Of a stretch of DNA of 13,267 bases, positions 8,771 to 13,267 are shown piece after piece. Below the pieces are notes generated by a model, which worked only from the letters and a program-made list of their open reading frames with translations, was not told where the DNA came from and made no database searches. Location of the stretch: NCBI GenBank assembly GCA_902766475.1, contig CACXDQ010000111.1, positions 1-13,267 of the forward strand, read 5' to 3'. This stretch comes from an uncultured Eubacteriales bacterium. Its GTDB lineage: Bacteria > Bacillota > Clostridia > Christensenellales > Borkfalkiaceae. Positions within the stretch are counted from its first letter, which is position 1, and each line of letters opens with the position of its first letter. Position numbers and translations under genes: made by a program.

Positions 8771-8799
8771 GTGGGAGGGAAAATTCCCGCAAGAACCAC
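8771..8799 (+). promoter_or_regulatory. L1-binding mRNA element, copy 2 (between rplK and rplA)
   Basis: GTGG (8771-8774) pairs with CCAC (8796-8799), and GGGA with TCCC inside, leaving GA opposite a 7-nt loop GCAAGAA. This is the same plan as 8270-8314, where GA faces GCTAACA. It abuts the AAGGAGG ribosome binding site of rplA (8800-8806), so bound L1 should hinder rplA initiation. Confidence 0.8.
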
Positions 8800-8817
8800 A
8801 AGGAGGATTCTTTAATA

Positions 8818-9507
8818 ATGAAATACGGAAAAAAATATGCCGATAGTATAAAGGCATTTGACCGCACTAAACAATACGAAGTAGGCGAGGCGATAGACAT
8901 TGTTCTCAACAACGCCAAGGCTAAATTCGATGAAACCATAGAATTCCATTGCAGACTCGGCGTCGATCCCAAACAAGCCGATCAGCAAGTCAGAGGCGTT
9001 ATCGTCCTTCCTAACGGAACGGGTAAATCTGTAAAAGTTCTCGTTCTTGCTAAGGGTGAAAAGGCGGACGCAGCTACGGCGGCGGGCGCAGATTACGTCG
9101 GCGCAGAAGAGCTTGTAGCTAAAATTCAGAAGGAAAACTGGTTTGATTTCGACGCAGTCATCACGACGCCGGATATGATGGGCGTCGTCGGTAGAATAGG
9201 TAAACTCTTAGGCCCCAAGGGCTTGATGCCCAACCCCAAGTCGGGTACGGTAACGATGGACGTAGCTAAGGCTATCGCCGATATCAAAGCAGGTAAAGTC
9301 GAATACAGACTTGACAAGCAGGCTATCATCCACTGCGCTATCGGAAAGAAGAGTTTCGGCAGAGAAAAGCTTGTTGAAAACTACAACGCACTTGCCGAGG
9401 CTATTTTGAAGGCCAGACCGGCTGCCGCAAAAGGTCAGTACGTCAAGAGCGTAGCCGTTACCAGCACCATGGGTCCCGGCGTAAAAGTTTTGCCGAGAAA
9501 CGTATAA
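8818..9507 (+). CDS. rplA: 50S ribosomal protein L1
   Basis: L1 forms the mobile stalk at the E-site of the large subunit and represses its own operon by binding an mRNA copy of its rRNA site. The 229-residue product has normal length and family motifs: [20 protein letters not shown] (46-65), the central [16 protein letters not shown] block following GPKGLMPN, and the C-terminal [22 protein letters not shown] lies 11 nt before the ATG. The upstream element at 8771-8799 and the one before rplK are its predicted RNA targets. The gene is followed by a new promoter and the L10 leader. Confidence 0.97.
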   Translation: MKYGKKYADSIKAFDRTKQYEVGEAIDIVLNNAKAKFDETIEFHCRLGVDPKQADQQVRGVIVLPNGTGKSVKVLVLAKGEKADAATAAGADYVGAEELVAKIQKENWFDFDAVITTPDMMGVVGRIGKLLGPKGLMPNPKSGTVTMDVAKAIADIKAGKVEYRLDKQAIIHCAIGKKSFGREKLVENYNALAEAILKARPAAAKGQYVKSVAVTSTMGPGVKVLPRNV

Positions 9508-9524
9508 TTTTCGGTTAAATTCGT

Positions 9525-9553
9525 TTGACAAATATTGTCGGACGTGATATAAT
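9525..9553 (+). promoter_or_regulatory. Promoter of rplJ-rplL
   Basis: TTGACA (9525-9530) and TATAAT (9548-9553) with a 17-bp spacer form a perfect sigma-A promoter 18 bp after the rplA stop. The transcript starts near 9560, directly ahead of the L10 leader. Confidence 0.9.
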
Positions 9554-9559
9554 AACCAA

Positions 9560-9687
9560 GTAATCAAACGCCGAAGACAGCAGGTCATAAAGCGCATTGC
9601 GCTACCCGCCGAGGTTTGTTGAGCAGAATTTAAGCGTTATTTTATGTTTATTTTGCCCTCGACCTCATGCGGTCGAGGGCTGTTTTC
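9560..9687 (+). promoter_or_regulatory. L10 leader with transcription attenuator
   Basis: The segments CGCCGAAGACAGCAGGT (9569-9585) and ACCCGCCGAGG (9604-9614) match the conserved core of the ribosomal L10 leader, the binding site of the L10(L12)4 complex. They enclose a short GCGCAtTGCGC hairpin. Downstream, GCCCTCGACC (9655-9664) and GGTCGAGGGC (9671-9680) form a perfect 10-bp stem followed by a T-rich run: an intrinsic terminator 29 bp before the rplJ start. As in Bacillus, binding of excess L10-L12 should favour this terminator. Confidence 0.9.
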
Positions 9688-9715
9688 ATTCAAAGTTTAA
9701 CGGAGGTAAACAAGG

Positions 9716-10213
9716 TTGTCAGCAAACGTAGAAGCTAAAAAGCAAATTGTTGAAGACATCAAAGCGAAGATAACCGCCAGCAAATCGGTCGTATTGATCG
9801 ATTATAAAGGCCTTACCGTCGCTGAGGATACCGAGTTTCGTTGTAATATGAGAAAGGAGAACGTCGAATATAAGGTACTTAAAAATACCCTTTTAAGACG
9901 TGCTTTCAACGAACTCGACGTTACCGCCTTTGATAACGACCTTAACGGTCCCACTGCCGTCGCATTCTGCAAAGATGAGACGAGCGGCGCAAGGATCGCC
10001 GTCGAAATGTGTAAAAACACAAACGATAAGATCGCTGTAAAAAGCGCTTACGTCGACGGTGCTTATCAGGACGCAAAAGCGGTAAAAGCACTCGCATCGA
10101 TTCCTTCCAGAGAGGTTCTCGTTGCAAAACTTGCCGGCGCACTTTCCGGCATCGTACGTGGCTTGGCTGTTGCTCTTAACGCCGTTGCCGAGAAAAAAGA
10201 GCAGAACGCTTAA
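9716..10213 (+). CDS. rplJ: 50S ribosomal protein L10
   Basis: L10 anchors the L7/L12 dimers to the large subunit stalk. The 165-residue product starts SANVEAKKQIVEDIKAKI, the usual L10 N-terminus, includes the rRNA-binding YKVLKNTLLRRAF segment, and ends with a C-terminal helix that carries L12. The start codon is TTG at 9716: GGAGG at 9702-9706 is 9 nt upstream, the family alignment begins exactly here, and no in-frame ATG is near. The weak start codon may keep L10 low relative to L12, which is needed in several copies per ribosome. It is 38 bp before rplL and controlled by the upstream L10 leader. Confidence 0.96.
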   Translation: MSANVEAKKQIVEDIKAKITASKSVVLIDYKGLTVAEDTEFRCNMRKENVEYKVLKNTLLRRAFNELDVTAFDNDLNGPTAVAFCKDETSGARIAVEMCKNTNDKIAVKSAYVDGAYQDAKAVKALASIPSREVLVAKLAGALSGIVRGLAVALNAVAEKKEQNA

Positions 10214-10251
10214 TTTTTAAGAGCAAAAATAATTAAAAGAGGAAAATAAAA

Positions 10252-10623
10252 ATGGCTGATATTGCAAAATTTATCGAAGAAATCAAAGGTATGACCGTTC
10301 TTGAACTCAATAGCCTCGTTAAGGCTATCGAAGAGGAATTCGGCGTAAGCGCTGCCGCTCCCGTAGCTGTTGCCGGCGCTGCTGCTGCCGCTGCTGCTCC
10401 CGCTGAAGAAGAAAAGACTGAATTCAACGTCGTATTGAAAGAAGTCGGCGGAAACAAGATCGCTGTTATCAAGGCTGTTCGTGAAATCACCGGCGCAGGC
10501 CTTGTCGACGCTAAGAACATGGTTGAAAAACTCGGCACCATCAAAGAAGCCGTCGCTAAAGACGAAGCTGAAAAGATGGTTGCAAAACTCAAGGAAGCCG
10601 GCGCTACCGCTACCATGGAATAA
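10252..10623 (+). CDS. rplL: 50S ribosomal protein L7/L12
   Basis: L7/L12 forms the flexible stalk that recruits translation GTPases. The 123-residue protein has the dimerising N-terminal domain (1-33), a long Ala-rich hinge (34-53, with runs of Ala and PAEEEK), and the globular C-terminal domain with [20 protein letters not shown] and [10 protein letters not shown]. The AGAGG ribosome binding site is about 9 nt before the ATG. It is the last gene of the block: a strong terminator follows. In most bacteria rpoB and rpoC come next, but here the next gene is a convergent AraC regulator. Confidence 0.97.
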   Translation: MADIAKFIEEIKGMTVLELNSLVKAIEEEFGVSAAAPVAVAGAAAAAAAPAEEEKTEFNVVLKEVGGNKIAVIKAVREITGAGLVDAKNMVEKLGTIKEAVAKDEAEKMVAKLKEAGATATME

Positions 10624-10645
10624 GAGTTTTAACGAAAACTACTGT

Positions 10646-10677
10646 AAAAAGCTATCCGTTTTTCGGATAGCTTTTTT
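10646..10677 (+). terminator. Intrinsic terminator after rplL
   Basis: GCTATCCG (10651-10658) and CGGATAGC (10664-10671) form a perfect stem with a T5 loop, flanked by AAAAA and TTTTTT. It can act in both directions. Confidence 0.9.
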
Positions 10678-10693
10678 GTTTGCCTTTATGTGG

Positions 10694-10759
10694 GTGATTT
10701 TGTGCATTATTACAAGTGATTTTACGCCTTTGTTCGGGTGATTTTACGCCGTGTCGGAG
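10694..10759. repeat. 22-bp tandem repeat, three units
   Basis: GTGATTTT begins at 10694, 10716 and 10738, exactly 22 bp apart. Units two and three share 13 bases (GTGATTTTACGCC); unit one diverges after GTGATTTT. A weaker fourth match precedes at 10672. The array lies between the rplL terminator and the 3' end of the AraC gene. Confidence 0.5.
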
Positions 10760-10785
10760 AAAGTAAATTATCTGACTTATTTCAA

Positions 10786-11667
10786 CTATGTCTTTCTGTA
10801 ACTTGCCGGTGTTACGCCGAAATGTTTCTTGAAAAGATTGTGGAAATAGCTCGGCGATTCAAAATTCAGCTCGTTCGTTATGTCGATTATGGACAGATCC
10901 GTAGTAGACAGCAGCTCTTTGGCATATTCGAGTTTTGCTCTGTTGACGTATTGAGTTATCGTACAATGCATATACTTCTTAAAGAGCCTCGTGAGCTGAG
11001 AATAGCTGTACGGCAGTTTTTCCTGTTCTTCTTTGAGCTGTTCCGGCGTTATCATCGGGTTGTTGATGTTCTGTATAAACGGCTTTAAAGTGGTGGGAAT
11101 GTTCGAGCCTTGCCGATAGTGATCGAGAAATTTAAGCAAAATGTTCGAGCAGACCATATTGCATTGAAACTCCGTTTCGGGCGTGTTGCAGTTCTGGAAA
11201 GTCTGTATCGAAAGCAATATATCCGTGTATTTTTCTATCGACGAACGGGAAAGAGTGAAATAAAAGGGCTGGCGATCGTTGGAAATTCTGTCGTAAAGGT
11301 CGGGCGACCACAAGTCGAGCAGTTTTTTCATGTATCTGTCCCGATACAAAAGGCATACCCCTTGATATTGATTTTTCACCCCGTTAGGATAGCGGAATTC
11401 GTGCATGTCGTTTGGCCCGACAAGGCAAGCCATGCCCTCGGTCATAAGCGTTTCTTCGCCGTTGAGTTTCTGCACTATACAGTCGTCAAGCACGATGGTA
11501 AGCTCCCAATCGACGTGTCCGTGATAGACGGGATATTCGAAATTTATCCAGTTAAACGCCGTTTCAGCCGTTTTCCACGGCGAGGCATGCTCAAAATTTC
11601 CTATACGGGAAGATTCGTAAATATTTCCGACGTATGGATAAATTTTTTGTGTTTTTATGTTTTCCAT
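10786..11667 (-). CDS. AraC-family transcriptional regulator with cupin sensor domain
   Basis: This 293-residue protein is a probable sugar-responsive activator. Residues about 35-110 form an AraC-type cupin (YHGHVDWELTIVL with H49, H51 and E55; GPNDMHEF at 84-91) for ligand binding. Residues about 200-293 hold the two helix-turn-helix motifs of the AraC/XylS domain (SQLTRLFKKYMHCTITQYV; IIDITNELNFESPSYFHNLFKKHFGVTPASYR). It ends in TAG, the only complete gene here to do so; TTG AAA TAA follows. The promoter's -10 box is only 6 bp before the ATG, and no ribosome binding site fits, so translation is probably leaderless. The next Met is far inside, so a later start is unlikely. The divergent sugar-binding lipoprotein gene, 615 bp away, is its likely target. 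Confidence 0.92.
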   Translation of the reverse strand: MENIKTQKIYPYVGNIYESSRIGNFEHASPWKTAETAFNWINFEYPVYHGHVDWELTIVLDDCIVQKLNGEETLMTEGMACLVGPNDMHEFRYPNGVKNQYQGVCLLYRDRYMKKLLDLWSPDLYDRISNDRQPFYFTLSRSSIEKYTDILLSIQTFQNCNTPETEFQCNMVCSNILLKFLDHYRQGSNIPTTLKPFIQNINNPMITPEQLKEEQEKLPYSYSQLTRLFKKYMHCTITQYVNRAKLEYAKELLSTTDLSIIDITNELNFESPSYFHNLFKKHFGVTPASYRKT

Positions 11668-11673
11668 GCCTAT

Positions 11674-11702
11674 ATTATATCACCGAAAAAAGCCGTTGTC
11701 AA
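11674..11702 (-). promoter_or_regulatory. AraC gene promoter placing the start at the ATG
   Basis: On the minus strand TTGACA (11702-11697) and TATAAT (11679-11674) are 17 bp apart, a perfect consensus. Only ATAGGC separates the -10 box from the ATG at 11667, so the predicted first transcribed base is about the A of the start codon. Confidence 0.85.
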
Positions 11703-11886
11703 TAACTTTTATGATTTTTTTGAGGACACCCGACGGTTGTGAAAAATGAGTATAAAAGTTTATTTACGGCGAAAAAATCCGCATATCCGTTAATTTATCG
11801 CAAGAATGAAATTTGGGAAAATAAGCGATGCGTGAGGTCAAACGTTTTAAAAAAATAAATAACATACGGTTTTAGCTAATACCATA

Positions 11887-11915
11887 TTGGAATTTACGCC
11901 CGTTTATTATATAAT
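11887..11915 (+). promoter_or_regulatory. Possible additional rightward promoter
   Basis: TTGGAA (11887-11892) and TATAAT (11910-11915) have a 17-bp spacer. It would start near 11922, about 360 bp before the lipoprotein gene. Between 11703 and 12097 I see no coding sequence; the stretch is AT-rich and also holds an inverted TTTGTC/GACAAA pair (12042-12062) and two AAACGTT boxes (11840, 11980). Confidence 0.35.
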
Positions 11916-12097
11916 AATAACCGATAAAGATATTAAGATGAGTAAAATGACGGCTGAAACCCTCCGCAAAAGCGATCGTAAACGTTAAGAGAGGTCATAT
12001 AAACACGGTTTTTCAAGCGGCGTTTTTTCATCGATATATAATTTGTCAAATAAAAAGACAAAAAAAGATAAACGATTGCGGTATTAAACCCTCACGA

Positions 12098-12126
12098 TGC
12101 AATTTTTAAGCACATATTTGCAATTT
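12098..12126 (+). promoter_or_regulatory. Candidate AraC-type operator: direct repeats 21 bp apart
   Basis: TGCAATTT occurs at 12098-12105 and 12119-12126, spaced by 21 bp, two helical turns. The downstream copy ends 7 bp before the -35 box at 12134. AraC/XylS activators commonly bind direct repeats with this spacing just upstream of the -35. A looser 16-bp similarity (13 matches) links 12099-12114 with 12137-12152. Confidence 0.45.
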
Positions 12127-12133
12127 ATATATA

Positions 12134-12162
12134 ATGACAAATTTTAAGTACAATGGTATAAT
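12134..12162 (+). promoter_or_regulatory. Promoter of the sugar-binding lipoprotein gene
   Basis: ATGACA (12134-12139) and TATAAT (12157-12162) are 17 bp apart, giving a start near 12169 and a leader of about 114 nt. The imperfect -35 suits activator dependence. Confidence 0.65.
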
Positions 12163-12204
12163 ATATTTAAGCATAAGAAAAGGGTGGAGTTTTCAGCCCG
12201 TTTG

Positions 12205-12268
12205 CCGTTTTCGCTAAAACCGAAAGCGGTCTGCCAAGAAAATGAAAAATAAATGCCCGTTTTACGGG
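12205..12268 (+). other. Two hairpins in the lipoprotein leader
   Basis: CCGTTTTCG (12205-12213) pairs with CGAAAGCGG (12221-12229), nine pairs with one G-U. CCCGT (12256-12260) pairs with ACGGG (12264-12268) and ends right at the AAGGAG ribosome binding site. Neither has a terminator T-run. The second could affect initiation; no known riboswitch is recognised. Confidence 0.4.
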
Positions 12269-12282
12269 AAAGGAGCAAATGT

Positions 12283-13267
12283 ATGAAAAAAATCAGCAAA
12301 GTAACCGCAGCATGCGCAATGGCGCTTGCAACCTGCATCACAGCGGGCAGTTGCGGAGGTCGTCCGTCTGACGTCAACGTCAGCGTGGACGAGTCTAAAA
12401 CACAGCTTTACATCTGGAACTATAACGGCGGTTACGGTACCGGCTGGCTGTACGAGGCAAAGACGAGATTCGAGGAAATGCAGAAAGACGTTTCTTATGA
12501 AAGCGGCAAAAAGGGCGTTGAACTTATCGTTACCGGCGAAAAGCCCGGCTCTGCCGAAAAGAGCGCAAACGACATAAGAAACAGCAAACACGAAATGTAT
12601 TTCACCGAAGGTCAAGATTATTATAAACTCTACCTCGGCGACGGCAACGGCGACGTTATCGGCGATATTACCGACGCTATCACTACCCCCAACCAATTCG
12701 ACGGCGGAAAGACGATAGCTTCCAAGCTCACCGATCAGCAGCAAGATTATTACACCATAAACGGCAAATATTACGGCATACCTCACTATCAGGGTAACCT
12801 CGGCTTCATCTACAATATCGACCTCTTCGAGCAGAAAGACCTCTTCTTCAGAGACGGCTATAAAACCGCTACGACCGAGGACGCTATGTTCGTCGGCAGA
12901 GGCAATACCGTTAAATCGGTCGGCCCCGACGGCACTGCCGGCACTTACGACGACGGTTTGCCCGTAACTTACGACGATTTCTACGTTCTCTTAAAGCAAA
13001 TTCAGAAGAAAAGAGTTTATCCGATCGTTTGGACAGGTAAGTACAGAGAGCAGTATATAGACCTTACGTTCAACGCCGTTGCGGCTGACGTGGACGGTGC
13101 GGCTCAGCACCAGCTCAAATACACCATGTCCGGCGAGGCTACAACTCTCGGCACTATACAGAACGGTCAATTCGTAAAAGACGCCGAGCCTACCGTAATA
13201 ACCGGTGAAAACGCTTACGAGCTTGCCCGTCAGGAAGGAACTTACTGGGCAACGCAGATGTTCGCCC
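12283..13267 (+). CDS. Sugar ABC transporter substrate-binding lipoprotein (partial, C-terminus outside window)
   Basis: The frame runs open to the right edge (328 complete codons). Residues 1-23 are a signal peptide with a Lys pair and hydrophobic core; C24 in TAGSC is the probable lipidated Cys, although Ala at -3 is less common than Leu. The mature part shows features of family-1 extracellular solute-binding proteins: QLYIWNYNGGYGTGWL (41-56), then KYYGIPHYQGNLGFIYNID (162-180), the hinge and cleft segment that usually positions aromatic residues for oligosaccharide binding. GPDGTAGTYDDG (214-225) is an Asp/Gly-rich loop seen in relatives. Such proteins sit on the outer face of the cytoplasmic membrane and hand sugars to two permease subunits, likely encoded beyond the window. 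AAAGGAG lies 7 nt before the ATG. The nearby AraC regulator suggests substrate-induced control. The sugar cannot be read from the sequence. Confidence 0.9.
   Translation, partial: MKKISKVTAACAMALATCITAGSCGGRPSDVNVSVDESKTQLYIWNYNGGYGTGWLYEAKTRFEEMQKDVSYESGKKGVELIVTGEKPGSAEKSANDIRNSKHEMYFTEGQDYYKLYLGDGNGDVIGDITDAITTPNQFDGGKTIASKLTDQQQDYYTINGKYYGIPHYQGNLGFIYNIDLFEQKDLFFRDGYKTATTEDAMFVGRGNTVKSVGPDGTAGTYDDGLPVTYDDFYVLLKQIQKKRVYPIVWTGKYREQYIDLTFNAVAADVDGAAQHQLKYTMSGEATTLGTIQNGQFVKDAEPTVITGENAYELARQEGTYWATQMFA

Noticed and set aside
11938..11988. 16-codon open frame MSKMTAETLRKSDRKR
   Set aside because: It has no convincing ribosome binding site and is too short to support; it follows the possible promoter at 11887 but could occur by chance.
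11978..11991. Catabolite-response-element-like CGTAAACGTTAAGA
   Set aside because: It matches 12 of 14 positions of one consensus form but lacks the conserved outer T and C and lies far from any promoter with a clear target; chance is likely in this AT-rich stretch.
12262..12786. 174-codon open frame antisense to the sugar-binding lipoprotein
   Set aside because: It overlaps a well-supported lipoprotein with signal peptide, ribosome binding site and family motifs, and shows no family features itself.

Overview
The window looks like chromosomal DNA of an anaerobic, low-to-moderate GC Bacillota (Clostridia-like) bacterium, probably an uncultured gut-type lineage. The evidence is the Gram-positive gene set (rpmG-secE-nusG-rplK-rplA-rplJ-rplL), strong AGGAGG-type ribosome binding sites, many near-consensus TTGACA/TATAAT promoters with 17-bp spacers, a Bacillota-type L10 leader with attenuator, and a lipoprotein sugar-binding protein beside an AraC-type regulator. 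I cannot name the genus from the sequence alone.

Layout. (1) 1-1391: C-terminal two-thirds of a GH78-like alpha-L-rhamnosidase, cut by the left edge. (2) 1397-2485, minus: a GT2 glycosyltransferase with a TPR-like tail, interrupted by one in-frame TAG. It is convergent with the rhamnosidase, with 5 bp between the stops. (3) 2564-3208: a Thr-rich collagen-like protein, divergent from the glycosyltransferase. (4) 3466-4737: purA behind a good promoter flanked by a palindromic candidate operator. (5) 4822-6078, minus: a CPA2-type cation/proton antiporter. (6) 6330-6989: a protein of unknown function. (7) 7075-10677: the ribosomal/transcription block rpmG, secE, nusG, rplK, rplA, rplJ, rplL. It has two copies of an L1-binding mRNA element (before rplK and before rplA), an L10 leader with attenuator and its own promoter, and a strong terminator after rplL. 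rpoB/rpoC do not follow. (8) 10786-11667, minus: an AraC-family regulator whose promoter leaves almost no 5' leader. (9) A 615-bp regulatory region with candidate AraC direct repeats and promoters. (10) 12283 to the end: start of a family-1 sugar ABC transporter binding lipoprotein.

How parts fit. The two ends (rhamnosidase; AraC plus solute-binding lipoprotein) point to plant-glycan or oligosaccharide use. The glycosyltransferase/collagen pair resembles surface or exosporium glycoprotein modules in which a GT modifies a Thr-rich collagen-like protein, but here the GT reading frame is broken or recoded. The ribosomal block shows layered autoregulation by L1 and by L10-L12. A short motif, CGACTTATAG, recurs four times in the same orientation, three times at gene ends or just after terminators. 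It is the least explained structure in the window.
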